64,000 bases of DNA. It comes from Xiphias gladius. Lineage: Eukaryota; Chordata; Actinopteri; Istiophoriformes; Xiphiidae. Every line of letters begins with the position of its first letter. Position 1 is the first letter of the stretch. The DNA lies in NCBI RefSeq assembly GCF_016859285.1, contig NC_053408.1:11045213-11109212 (forward strand), read 5' to 3'. This document shows positions 49,101-60,600 of this stretch, one piece after another. The translations under genes were made by a program, and so were the position numbers. The notes below the pieces were generated by a model. It saw only the letters and a program-made list of their open reading frames with translations, made no database searches and was not told the origin of the DNA.

Positions 49101-49956
49101 CTCCCCAGCCGAATAAAAACACTCCTGCAGAGTCAGTCAATGGTTGGTGAAGTCACAATTTCAAAGTATGATTTTTGAATTTGGTGGCTAATTTTTACAA
49201 TTACGAAATACATTCAAGAAAATATCCTGGGAAACCAGGTATGTTTTGATACTGTTACAATCTATGGTATGCATCATATTGCTTTGTTTAAAGTTCTTAA
49301 TTAGGTTCAAATCACTTGAAAGAAGATCAGCAAGTAATGATTATTTTCATCGTTGATTTTATCTATATTTGTATTGATTTGATTTATCAGTAAATCTTCA
49401 AAAAAAATCTAAATATATGAATGATCTACGATGGCTTATACTTAAAGTGATGAAATCAAGCAGCAGTTATGATATTTTGTTTTTCAGAGGACCCAGTGCA
49501 TAAGATCATTGCACAAATGGCACCATCATGCAACATTAATACAGAAACGAATGGTATGTATGCTTTAAAACAACATGATCTGTGACTGCCCAACTTAAAA
49601 TGTTTTTAAACTTTTGATCACACTTCAGGCTTTGTCGTACTACACTTGGCTTTCTGTTTGAATTCCAGATACTCAGACCTCTGGCTGCTGCTGTCTGAGC
49701 CTGAAGACTAAGGTCAGAGCTGGTTACACTGTTTTTGGAAAGCATATTTGAACTTGTGTTATTTCATTGAGATAGGACATTGTTTCAGTGTGTATACCTG
49801 GGCCCTAATCTTATACATTCATTCTTATGTCATACTTGCAAATGGACAACATCTATAATTGATTGTTTCTCTTGCCTTTCACAGATTGATCAACTGGAAC
49901 AGCTGATGCAGCTGCAGCTTTCTCTCATCAAGCAGCTGGTTGGACAGACAAAATAA
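39795..49956 (+). CDS. tdrd1: TDRD1 (Tudor domain-containing protein 1), 25 coding exons, complete
   Basis: Germline scaffold of the piRNA pathway: its Tudor domains bind symmetrically dimethylated arginines of PIWI proteins in nuage. Exons: 39795-39954, 40179-40216, 40313-40373, 40756-40870, 41032-41098, 41220-41300, 41401-41580, 41691-41834, 42059-42224, 42361-42489, 42914-43090, 43177-43284, 43740-43910, 44463-44720, 44848-44979, 45555-45662, 45960-46127, 46325-46654, 46738-46854, 46959-47087, 48433-48600, 48729-49142, 49488-49553, 49669-49712, 49885-49956. They sum to 3,603 bp, 1,200 codons plus TAA, close to human (about 1,180). All phases agree. Domain order is a Pro/Ser-rich N-terminus, MYND finger (residues 80-116), four Tudor domains (cores near 236-260, 480-503, 703-725, 951-973) and a short C-terminal coiled coil. 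The donor of exon 14 (CACATG|GTGAAA) was chosen by phase and is the least certain boundary. Confidence 0.95.
40313..40870 (+). CDS. tdrd1: TDRD1 MYND zinc-finger exons 3-4
   Basis: Exon 3 supplies FCNYCGQQG and exon 4 supplies FRCKRCKKTPYCSVVCQ, then EDWTAHRHVC. The metal ligands are all present: C80, C83, C91, C94, C100, C104, H112, C116, the standard C6HC MYND spacing. The codon for the Gly between the two halves is split by the intron. In TDRD1 this domain is a protein-interaction module. Confidence 0.93.
41401..41834 (+). CDS. tdrd1: TDRD1 Tudor domain 1 exons 7-8
   Basis: Exon 7 encodes the leading SN-like part (FYSPGRFFLLAQSPKLLEAL, then VGEVCGVQFSCDL). Exon 8 encodes the Tudor core NWYRGLVQ...YIDFGNEEDV, with the canonical DFGN Asn at residue 260. 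The intron between them is phase 0, unlike the phase-1 introns of the later Tudor units. Confidence 0.92.
42914..43910 (+). CDS. tdrd1: TDRD1 Tudor domain 2 exons 11-13
   Basis: Exons 11 and 12 encode the upstream part (SFSVVVTHFQSPDEFIVQK; then APGTVCCARFS). Exon 13 encodes the Tudor core, KQWYRAKVLAYPSEERVCVG followed by YLDFGNSEEVDL, ending with MQAMPCGLAG. The core aromatics and Asn503 are intact. All introns are phase 1. Confidence 0.93.
44848..46127 (+). CDS. tdrd1: TDRD1 Tudor domain 3 exons 15-17 (DYGN changed to DYGY)
   Basis: Exons 15-16 encode the upstream part (SVVENPGEFYCRVDN; GEPCCVMFSG). Exon 17 encodes DDGAWYRAMVKELSENQVYV, then VDYGYSMKVEKHHLRAI. The canonical DYGN motif reads D-Y-G-Y: residue 725 is Tyr (TAC) rather than Asn (AAC or AAT); human Tudor 3 has DYGN. 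The Asn normally contacts the methylated arginine, so this domain may bind ligand weakly or not at all. Confidence 0.92.
46134..46186. repeat. tdrd1: GT microsatellite beside a TDRD1 splice donor
   Basis: A run of about 26 GT units begins 6 nt after the exon 17 donor (CTCAG|GTAGTC). Confidence 0.95.
46959..48600 (+). CDS. tdrd1: TDRD1 Tudor domain 4 exons 20-21
   Basis: Exon 20 encodes QELMMEVAAYCSNNQ through PGAACCAQFSG. Exon 21 encodes the core DNNWYRAVVLEVGENEMSVI followed by YADYGNTEKV, ending with PFQITRCTLFG. Asn973 and the aromatic residues are intact. The two exons are separated by the longest TDRD1 intron (1.35 kb). Confidence 0.93.
48005..48113 (-). pseudogene. Exon-like antisense stretch in the TDRD1 intron 20 (unidentified)
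   Basis: On the minus strand, a possible acceptor (ACATACACAG) precedes an open stretch reading LPLKTPEPLPAKSVQTPLKT then PLNRTLSLAELRNVCQ, followed by a plausible donor G|GTATAG. The Lys-Thr-Pro repeats and the amphipathic end look more like protein than random sequence. I do not recognise the protein, and no companion exons are visible nearby. It could be a stranded exon of a moved gene, part of a nested gene, or chance. Confidence 0.25.
49488..49956 (+). CDS. tdrd1: TDRD1 C-terminal exons 23-25
   Basis: Three small exons end the protein: EDPVHKIIAQMAPSC..., the Cys cluster GCCCLSLKTK, and a short Leu/Gln-rich helix (IDQLEQLMQLQLSLIKQLV) ending QTK-TAA. Human TDRD1 also ends with a CCC motif followed by a coiled helix, which supports this otherwise divergent tail. 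Confidence 0.88.
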
Positions 49957-50407
49957 GATTTATCACATACGTAACTCTATAGTTCTGTTTGCCAACTTGT
50001 TGAAGTCAAGGTTGTTGTTTTTTTTTTTGTTACTCCAGAAGTTATGCTCCGGCTTTTAATTTTAATTTTGTGTCCTTATTACTGACAATGCACTCTGTTC
50101 AGGGCATTTCTGTGTTTCAACCTGTAGTAACATTCCAGTTGCTTCTTGGGTTTTAACATTTTTGGAGGTTTTCTGAATCATTATGCATGAAAGTTGGCAG
50201 AAATATCAGCAACACCAAGATGTTCAACCTCAAATTATCCATGTGTGCATTTGTCCCCTGCAAGTGTGCCATAGCATGCCTGCTGTGCTGCCATCTGTTT
50301 CTTTGTTCGGCCCTAATCACTCGTTCAGGTGGGATGTTCACCCTGATTGATTTATGTTTGACGTGTGTTTCGGTGTATACATAACATTTCTGTGATGAAA
50401 AACACAA

Positions 50408-50413
50408 AATAAA
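50408..50413 (+). terminator. tdrd1: TDRD1 poly(A) signal AATAAA
   Basis: AATAAA lies 452 bp after the TDRD1 stop codon and is followed by T-rich and TG-containing sequence (GGGATTTTATTTTGATCG). It is the first canonical hexamer on the plus strand after the stop, so the mRNA probably ends at about 50,430. Confidence 0.75.
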
Positions 50414-50569
50414 TGTATAAGGGATTTTATTTTGATCGCTGAATTCCTATGGCTCTCTACACTAAAATAGAAAGATCCTGTGTGAAAACTTCACCACTTT
50501 ATGCCTACAGTAACTCTGTGGAAATGCGCGGATTCCTCTTCTTGGAGACGAGTAACAGCTTATATCACG

Positions 50570-50823
50570 TCTATAATGCGCCTTGGCCCCTCCCTGCCTC
50601 CGTACCTGCCCCGTGCGGGATGAGGCGAGGACAAATTAGACCCCACCGGTGCTGGAACATCGGAGGTGGGCACGGCGAGGAGGTGGGGTCGCCGCTCTCC
50701 TGTCAGGAGAAGAAAAAGCCAAAGTAGGTCCGAGTAGTGCGGAAACAGAGCAGTGCGCGGAGCCGGGGAGGACTGGTCACTGGAGAGACGCGCCCGAGAG
50801 CCAAGGATACGAGACAGCGCATG
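50570..50823 (+). promoter_or_regulatory. vwa2: Probable VWA2 CpG-rich promoter and non-coding exon 1
   Basis: GC- and CpG-rich sequence starts about 140 bp after the TDRD1 poly(A) site and continues to about 50,960. A good donor, GCGCATG|GTAAGA, falls at 50823/50824. The signal-peptide exon's acceptor at 54089 needs an upstream exon, and this is the best candidate. The exact start site is unknown. The last three exon bases are ATG, which creates a short upstream frame once spliced. Confidence 0.45.
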
Positions 50824-52734
50824 GTAAGAAGACGTCTCGTCTGTCTCTGATTTTTTTTTTTTTTTTGCTCGCCTGGTGGCGGAGGGCGGAAACCTGCCCT
50901 AACGCGGTACGTCGCGTCTCTGGATGTGGTAAGGCGGCCCCTTTTTTTTTTTTTTAGATCGACTAACGATATGGGGCAGGAAAAAAGATAACACCACCGA
51001 AACGGGCGGAAGCTGTAGCGGGGGCAGATCGTTTCACGGCTTCAAAAAATGTCTGTGTTGAATTGCGATTATCACCTTGTGTGATGTCACATTTTAACAA
51101 TACACCTCTGGCAACGAATGAAATTATTACATCAAGTGTAGTACAGGTCAATTCGAAAACGGCAGGTAACAGGAACAACTGCGGTTGACTTAAATGCAAC
51201 TAAATGCATTTCTTGAATTCCATCTACCCACTTAGTGCTTGCCTGAGCTGTCCCCGATCAAGTTTGTTTGGCTTCTTGGGTAAACCTGGGCTACTGTTGC
51301 ATGTCAGGGTCATAACCTCTGGCCCCATCTTAGACCTGCCTTGACCCTTGACACATTCAAGAGTATAGTTGGTGGTGGTGTGTATGTGGCATTGGCTGTT
51401 TGGTCTGCTTAAAAGTCTTACTTTTGATCTTAATCTTTCTTGTTAGTTCTAAATGGTACTTAAAAGGGGTTAATTTAAATTGGGGTGATGGCTATGAGAT
51501 GATGAACTGAGCTGATGAGCCACCACCTTTAGTTACATTTAAGTTTTAATTTGGAGTTTTTCTGAGTTAATTTTCCCTGTACAATTGTCCTGGAATGGGA
51601 GAATGCACCTATGCTTGCTTGCCTTGCAAATGCTTGCTTAATGCAAAACCCATTACTTGGAAATAACGTCAGTTAGTACAATCATTTTTACAGTCTGTTG
51701 TGGAGGGGGGAATCTGGGGGAAAAAAAAAAAACAAAAACAAAAAAATTGTTTTCTTTGTTGTTACATTTGGTGTTTATTTAAAATTGACTAATTTTGAAA
51801 AGACTCCAAAGTCACCTAAAAACAACTCCAAAAAGTCAAACACCTCTTGATTTTTGCTAGAAGCTGGTCCTAAAAAAGCTCTCTTCTCTTTTCTTCATAC
51901 AGAGGAGGTAATTTCCAACTACCAAGACCAACTTTCAAAGCAGCACATCCATCAAAGCAGAGAGCCTTTTTTTTTTTTTTTCTTTTTTTTTTTGGGTTCT
52001 TTTTAAGGAGGAATGTCCTCAAGTCCTGTTTTAGTTTTAGTTCCTGTAGATGAGATGAGAAGTATCAGGTTTACCGTTTCACTCAAGTCAGAATAAATTT
52101 TACCTAACTCTTGCCCCTCCCCTGAGACTATATTCCTTTAATCATTATGATTTTCATGGACATGTTGCAGTCCCGATGGCAAGATAAGAACTTATGTTAC
52201 TTTTAATATATTTTTAATATAAACACCAACATGACCCAAGTGTCTGTGTCTGTAGTTTTTTTTCTTTTTTTGCTGGAATCAAACGGAGCAGAGAGACAGG
52301 AGCAGAGATGCTCAGAACAGCAAGAAAAAGAAAGAGAAGGAAAAGAGGAGGCGGAGGGATCCAGAAGAGAAGAAGAAGAATTTTTTTTTTTTTTTAGACA
52401 GGTGTGCAGTGCAGTGTGTGTGTGGTGTTTTTTATTTTGGCGTGCACTGCACGCTTCCCTCTCCACACGCACGCAGGTGCGGCGGCGCGCACACATTCAA
52501 AGCGAGTGCGCAAATAGAGCATCAATGGCCTCTGGTGATGTTAATCAGGCCGGGGGCTGCTGGGACAGTCACTGCTTGTCAGCCCTGCAGATCAGTATCA
52601 CAGACACGCAGACTCCCCTTAAAACGAGGCTCCGTCCTGCACACAATTCTATCTCTGTTTCAGAAATACACACATTCTTACCTATAGGGAGGGTTTCGCT
52701 GGCACGTCCGTCTTCTTTGCCCACCCCAATCCCT

Positions 52735-52778
<44 letters not shown>

Positions 52779-54089
52779 CAGACGCAGGCAGGATATTATG
52801 GCCAAGCTTATCAGCAGCCAGAGGTAATCAAACCTTATCTGCAGCACCTGAACTTCTTATGTGTACCTAACAACAATGGACATACACAATAAGACAGGTG
52901 AGAATGTTACTACTTGATTTAGATGCAGGCCAGGCTAGTGGAGTGGTTACATAAAATTATAATGTACACTAAACGGTTTATTAGGTATATCTCTGTAATC
53001 AAATGGAATTCAATCTAACAGCCCTGCATTAATTTCTTCTTTTGTGAAACCAATTATGTTCAGCTTTTACGCAACCGAACTGACACCTCTCTGTCCTCAG
53101 GGTGTTCATAATTTGTCCATGTGCCTTTGCAATATTAATCCTTAACTTGGCAACCCACGTCCCAGGTGAACACGCTGATGAAAAACATTCCTGGGCTTCC
53201 TCGCCACACACACACACACACACACACATCAAAACCGCGGGACATCTTTGTGTTGCTTTGAGAAATTCAGTTCGAGCTTACTGTAAACTTTCTGACCCAG
53301 ACAAAATACAGATCGGTTCACATGCCGGTGTCAAGACAGTGAAGTGTGTCTGCATGTGGAAACTTTTGTCTAGTGAAGTGTGTTTTGGTACACGCCAAAA
53401 CGCCATGTCCCCTCCATGGTGGTTGTCAGTCATCAGGTATACCTGAATTTGTTCTCACTGAAGGATTAGGACTCAACCCACCCTTAGCTGGGAAAACATG
53501 CTAAGGGTGTACTCAGAGTCCTCGAGGCAAGTTACGATTTTGCTATTTGACCTACCTGGTCAGGAGGCAAATGTGGCCTGTGGCTTCTTCGTCGTCCTTT
53601 TGGCTTCCCCCTTGTACAGCATTTCTGGACTTGTGAACCACATTTTGTGGTTCGTTTCAACGCGATTACTAGGCTTACTAGAAATAATGCAAAACAGAAA
53701 GCGTAGAAAATGAAGAAAAAGACTGCACTTCAAACTTGTTGGCTCCTGGACAACTGCCCATGCTCGAAATTTTGACTTTCTGATGAAATATACCACTGGT
53801 TGCCATCCCCCGGGGGTCAGAACAGGAGGGAGGAAAAAAAAAAAAAAAAAATTCTAATGCACAAACTTCTGTTTTTTTTAATTCCGAATTTTCTATAATT
53901 CTACCTTTTTTCAGCCCCGTAAAAATCCTTCAGATGTTACGACATACGAATGAAACCTAATTCTCCTGTCTCCTTTTATCTCTCATCTTTTTTCCGTAAA
54001 ACTTAACTCTCACACCCTCCTCTCCTCTGCTGTTGGGTGCATTTTGTTCTGTATTCTTTGTAAGCTTGTACTTTTGTTTATCATTCCAG
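50824..54089 (+). other. vwa2: VWA2 intron 1
   Basis: No supportable coding exon. It contains a CpG-rich remainder of the promoter (to about 50,960), several poly(T)/poly(A) runs, a purine-rich patch (52,290-52,380), CpG-rich sequence at 52,440-52,570 that might be an alternative first exon or enhancer, and CA microsatellites at 52736-52776 and about 53202-53229. Confidence 0.5.
52736..52776. repeat. CA microsatellite
   Basis: About 20 CA units in VWA2 intron 1. Confidence 0.9.
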
Positions 54090-54099
54090 GTGTCCCAAC

Positions 54100-57000
54100 A
54101 TGCACCCTGATATCCATCTCTCCCTCCTCTTAACACTGCTGCTTCTGCAAGGTCAGTCGATTTGACTTTATTACTGTTCTGCATTCAGGTTCAGTTGAGG
54201 AGTCCCTTCTGTGCCTCTCTGGCTTTTGGAATTTTTTTCCAATCTGCCCTCGTCATTACTAATGTTTGGTCATTCCAAATCATTCCATTCCACATTTGAA
54301 CATTCATGTTTTCTTCACGCATTACTGATAGAAAATAGTTCCACATTCAGTTTTTTTGGAGTTCAATGAGAAGATAGATTCCAGTCTCATGTCTGCACAG
54401 TAAATATGACGCTACAGCCAGCAGCCCGTTAGCTTAGCTTAGCATAAAGACTGGAAACAGAAAGAAAACAGCTGGTCTGGCTCTGTCCAAAGGCATTACT
54501 TTGTGTTTATGAACCTCAGGACGTAAAAATGGCCATTTTAGGGTTAGCTAAATAAATAGATAAATATTAATATTGTTGATAGGTATAGGTGTTTGCGGAG
54601 AGGAAGAATGAAGTCAGTGTAAAAAAAAAAAACATACATATAAGTGAGGATAAATTGCTGCCATTTTTGAGCATGTTGAAGTGTAGGTTTGTGCATCGCA
54701 CGTTGGAAAATGTAAGATACTTCGCTGATGCGCTTCTGGTCAACCTGAGATTCTTTACAAGCCATTTTACTGCTTGAACCTGTCAAGTTCCCAGTGCCAA
54801 AGAATTCCCATTATCTCTCCTTCCAAGCCATTTCCTGCCTCTTGTGCTCAAAATGCTGTTCGTTTCCAGGCAAGTCAAATTTTGCATCGCTTTTATAGCG
54901 TATCGTCAATAGTCCTCTTGGGCCCAAGAGTATCGGTATTTGCCTGAGGGGAGACGCGGGAGTCGTGGGGCGATATAATCTTCGAGTTGTTTTCATAAAT
55001 GACAGCTTTAGCACCATCTGAAGTATTTATTACCGGCCATTTTAAGACTTTGAACTTGAGCAAAACAGACTATTTCACCTTGTCAATACGCCCCCCTTTC
55101 CTCCTGTGCTGACAACGCAGATAACATATTGCACTGATTCACCGGCTAGATATCCCTGACTGTCAAATGACATTTCCCAGATAGGTAGAGACTGGTCCAA
55201 ACTTTTTATCTCTGATTTCGAGGGAATATTACTTAAATCTCCTAGACTATGGTGGGATTAATGCCAATTAGACATATTCTCCTCAGCCTAAGGATCCTTG
55301 CTCATTATCTTGCTCCTGATTTTTCCCGCTATTCACTGACATTAAAGGTACACACTCCCTGTCCTAGAGGCACTTGGCTGAACAGACAAACTTTTTGTTC
55401 ACTGAGTGGGGCCCCACTGACGATGAGAGAGGAGCTTGCCAAGACCCCGAACTTTCACTGTCTCGAGAACTTTGGGCTGGGAATGACTTTGGAATTGGGG
55501 GCAGATGAAAGGGTCAGGATTGTGCAGAGGTTGGAGCCTAGGCCCCTGGGTTGCAGGTGGTACTTTTTTTTTAACGGTTAGTGTTCTGTTGGTTTTTACA
55601 CTTTATTGTTTCCTGACCTCATGCAGTTTGCTCCTCTCTTCCTATGGATTGATGATGAAATATTTTTATTAAAGACTGGGATGTCATCCTTTTTTTTTTT
55701 TTTTTTTGTCTCATTATTATTTCACGCACATGAATATGATAACCTCGCTCTCAATATGTATTGTTGCTCTAATGCAGTTTTGCAAAATCTGTGCGGCAAC
55801 TGGCTGTGTCTCCCTCATTTTCGTCAGTAGCGGTTGCCTCCACGGGCCTCAAATGGGGACAAAAATTTGTCAAGAAGTAATGAAAACACAGGAGCCTCTC
55901 GTTGGTGGTCCATTTAAAAGGAAGATGAATGACCCGTGACACTGCCCTTACACCCTTACAGAAGCCATGCTTAACAGATCTCTCATGCTTATCTCTCTGT
56001 TGATCGACTGAAGAGGAAGACACCTGAGGGGTGACCCGAGCCAGCTGATCTCCCCCTTCTGCCTCCGTCACTACCTCACACCCTAAATATCTTAGTGGGA
56101 TGCTCGGGTCTCCTCTCCTGACTAACGCTCGTCTTCTCAACCAGGGAAAGGAAATGGTTGCATATGCACTCATTGCGAGAAAGGTTGCCACAGGTCTCAA
56201 AAAATATTTGCCGCTTAAAGCAGTAAATTCAGTGCCTGAAGTGCATTGCTAGTGGTCATGACGGGAGTTTGTGCTATAAACAGATTGGGGCTGAAACAAT
56301 TAGTTGATTAATCAGTTGGTCGACCCATTGATCATCCAAGTCGCTTATCAAAGAGAAAAGCGACATTATTTCCTGTTTTTCAAAATGTGAGGATTCAACA
56401 CTTTTCTACATTTTATATGATTGTAAATTGAATAGATTTGTTTTGTGGACTTGTCGGGGTAAAACAAAGCGAGCAATTTGAAGCAATTTGGGTTCTTTGA
56501 ACTTGTGATGGACATTTTTCATCATTTTTTTTTTGACAAAAAAAGATACATTTTTCAAAATGATTATTAATACTGAAAATAACTGTCAGTTGCAGCCTGC
56601 TTTCAGGTGTTGTTTTTTGGTCATATGTAATCCAAGCTCATTTCAGGTTGATAAAATAATGTTTTAGTTGATAATAGTCCATTTAAAGTAGAATCTGTTA
56701 AGTAGCAGCTGCTGTTTTTCATAATTACCCTTTTAATGTCATTACTATCATCTTGGTTACTGTAAAAATGGGTTGCATTTACATTTTGTTTTTTCCCAAA
56801 AAGGAAAAAAAAACTAGTGTATGCCACATCTTTCTCCCCAACCATTAGAGTGACCTCAGTGGCAGAAAGATGAGCAGAGGAGGAGGACAAAGTCAGTGAT
56901 AGTGCTAAATTTTGACAGTCACCACAAGACGTATCACATATTTCAGCTAATTAGCAGGTGCTAAATCGACACCAGACGGACAGCCCCGAAGCATTACTGC

Positions 57001-57589
57001 GAAATTGATGGGAGCGTACTGACAATTTCTCTCTGTATTATGTCCCAAAGAGAAGGACTGGGCTTCGCAGAGAGTAGAAATCTGTTTAATGTGGAGATGC
57101 ACGTTTGTTAAGATCACTCAAGCGCTCCGTCTCTGTGATGGACAAATACCTCTGTGACAATTTGGGGCTGCGAGGCACAAGGCGGTATGTTCGCATGCTG
57201 AACAGGAAATCGCATGTCCTTATCCCTCCTCTCGGGGCTGTACGTATGCATGAATAGAGCAACGTACTTTCGGAGCGAAAGAATGGTTTTCTTCACTTGT
57301 CCATTCACATTAGCTTTAAATACTCAATTATCCGTCCCAGACGGGGTCAAGTGTGAGTCAGTGAACTGCATTGGCTTCAGAGACAGCATCCCATTTACTA
57401 TGTTATTTTACACTTTTTTTCTGAGGGCACTGGTGGTTTTTGAATGACACTTAACAGATACAGTTAACATGGACAAGTATTTAGGTCCACACATCAGAGT
57501 CTGTCTTTCTAAATGTATCTTTTGTGAATCCAAAGCTAACTGTAGAGGTAATGTACTGTAAATCCCACGTCAATTTGTAGTCAACGTAC

Positions 57590-57642
<53 letters not shown>

Positions 57643-60600
57643 CATTAACAACAGAAAGATTATCAACCCTGCCACTGGTTATGTGTAGGTGAGGAGTGAA
57701 TTTTGGGGCAGGGGACACAACAATGAAATTGAGCAACCAATAATCACTGGTTGCTGGATGTATCCACTTTAACTGAAGTATAATTTCTTTACCCTGTTTC
57801 CAGAATCATAGTTTATTTATTTATTTATTTTTTCAAGCAAAGATGAGAGAAAAGTCTGAAAAATAAGTATTGCTTTGTGTAGCAGAAATGACTTTTTTTT
57901 TTTTTTAATTTTGCACCAATTTTGTGTGTAATAAGTCATGTTTCTTTCATGTTACTTTTGAGAAAAAGCATCACCTGTGTATGATGTGTAGGGTTTTGTT
58001 GCGCCTGGATGGGTACAGTCGGCCCAGATTCTGTATCTAAATGTCATGTTTGCGCCACGCATGTGCATAATACTATATCCATAAAGTGTGTGTGGACAAA
58101 CCTCCATGTTGTTTGTCCCTTCCAGTCCAGCAGGGCACCACAGTGCAGGACATCCAAACCAGCCATCAGAACATTTTAAAAATCAACTCAGCAGGAGAAA
58201 GTGAGTACCTTACCAAAACCACGTCAACATAACGAAATGGTTAAGAAATGACAATAACAGGGCCAGTGATTGTGATTCCTGACCTACTGCTGTGTTCCAT
58301 ATTATAGCAAGATGTGTACAGGCTAAAGTGAAAGAATGTGCAGGGTCTGATGTAGACAGAGTTGTACAAACCTTGTTAGGTGCGATGCCACTGACTTTTA
58401 ATAAATGGGTAAGTTACGAGGTAGAGTGACTTTGAGAGGATCCTCGGAGGTGGTGGGCGGTCGTATTAGCCTGATGTCTGTGTTTGGAGGCGGCTTTCAC
58501 ATAAACGGAGCCAGTGGCTGACAGACGGACGGCACACTCTCTCTGTCTGTAACGGCCCCTCTTCGTGATCAGCCGGCGCATTCTAACATTGACAGCAACA
58601 CCACTGATAATTTGTGCTGCCGGCGAGTGCAAACATGCTTGGGAGAGGGAGAGGGAGTTTTCGCTTGGTAATGGTTTTGTGAAACCTGGGAAAAGAAAAT
58701 TGAGCTCTGTCGTTCTAAACTGTTTTTCTCCTATTATGTCAAGGGGATTATTTTCATCTGCGACAGCCCATTTTAATAACTAACCAGGATAATCCCATAA
58801 TGCCCATATAGTGCAATAGAATAGGAGCTCTTTGCCAGGAATGCATTGGTTTAGACGCTGAATGAGTTTGGGCCTACTTCTTAATCTAGAAATCCAGTGG
58901 TTTTAACTTTTTATTTTGTTTGTTTTTCCATGGAAAGTGATGCAGTGCTCAGCAGCTACGGATATCCTCTTTCTCATGGATGGTTCCTACAGCGTGGGGA
59001 AGGGCAGTTTCGAGAGGTCCAAACACTATGCAATCAAACTCTGTCAAGCACTAGACATTGGACCAGACAAGGTTTGTTTTCTCTCTGTTCTCTTCGCTCT
59101 CTCTCTCTCTTTCTCTCATGTCAATCAGTACTCATGTAATCCCAACCTTGTCCAGGTGCGGGTTGGTTTGATTCAGTTTGGCTCCACTCCACGGCTGGAG
59201 TTTTCTCTGGACTCTTACACCACCAAACCAGAGCTGAAGAAGCACATGAAAAAGATTTCTTACAGGTGTGTCTCTCCTCTCATGTCACCTGCAGGAAGAT
59301 AATGTTTTGGGATCCAAAGAGACTTTGTTATTTATAGTGTGACTTGGGGTTAAATCTGTGTGGTTTTGCCTCTGATGAAGCAATACGTCTGAAAGAATTA
59401 GAATCCTAAATGTCTAAGATTATATAAAAGCACAAATAGAGTTCATACAGTTAAATTAAAACAAACTTTAGGCTATTAAAACATTTAAAACTAATTTAAA
59501 AAGTTGAGACTGGGAGTTTTAGTTGTTCCAAAATAGAGTTACTGTGGTCTAAATATCGAATAAAACCATGAATGACACTGTCTAGGTCATGTTTGACCTC
59601 CAGAATTAAATCAATTTCATTTTGGAAATTTTTCTCAACTGTAAGAAGCCAGACTTAACCTCTCTGTGTAACTGCTTGTGTTTAGTCAGTGCTTGGAAAG
59701 ATAGGCAGAAATATACATGTGAGGACTGGCATAAATGTGAAAAGAAATATTGTGTTTTTAGGGCTGGAGTGTTCCCCTTTTTTAGCAGCATTCTTAAAAG
59801 CATACGGTCTCAGTGAGCTGGTGATTATCAATATGTTACTAGGACAATCTGCTATAGACATGTCCTCTTAAGAACTTTATAGGGACAAAGCCATTGGGAC
59901 AAATGTTCATTTTAATATGACCTACTATCAGAGATACGGGGGAATTAATTTCAGCACTGGCAGTATTCAGCAATTTCCATGTTAATATATTGTATATACA
60001 AACAGGTCATTGGTAGGGGTCAGATCATTTATATCCTCAGCTATTCTGGCACGCTCAAACTTTTTTTTTATTCCTCAGTGTAGTTTCAGAACCACAACCA
60101 GAATGAATGAGTTGGCAATAGTGGCAAAACAAGGAGTTAACAGATTTGGCAAATGTTTGTGTATATGTTTGATGAGTTACACGATTGGGACTGGATTTAG
60201 TTCAAAGTTATGCTGAAGCAAAACATATATGCACATGTCCAGAGGCTAAGTAACACCAAATGCTCCCTGGAAAGAAAAACAAATTCATTTCAGATTAGAA
60301 GCACACCACAGATGGACACTGGATACTGGATAAGTGCATAAGCCGAGGAAGAGGATGGTAATTTTGCCGTGTGTGTGCGTGCGTGCGAGATGCTCACAGT
60401 GCAGAAGTGTCATTTTGGCTTACTTACCTGGCACATTGCCTCAAATAAAACTAGTACCTATGAGAGCTCAAATGTAGCAATATGCTGTAGGTGTATGTTT
60501 ATTCATAATGATGCATAGATTATAATCATTTTTTTAATATTTTCAATTCTAAACAATTATATATCCTACTACTCTGCTTTGTAATATACATCTCTTCTTC

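Larger units (their letters stand above)
54152..58125 (+). other. vwa2: VWA2 intron 2
   Basis: About 4 kb without exons that I can support. It contains a 'TTAGCTTAGCATAAAG' repeat fragment (54360-54500), a full-length 'GGGCTGAAAC' inverted-repeat element (56287-56600) and a GT microsatellite (57592-57641). Confidence 0.5.

Noticed and set aside
52231..52827. A 198-codon open stretch in VWA2 intron 1
   Set aside because: It runs through a purine-rich patch, a poly(T) run and a CA microsatellite; the translation is low complexity (EEEFFFFF, THTHTH) and no family is recognised.
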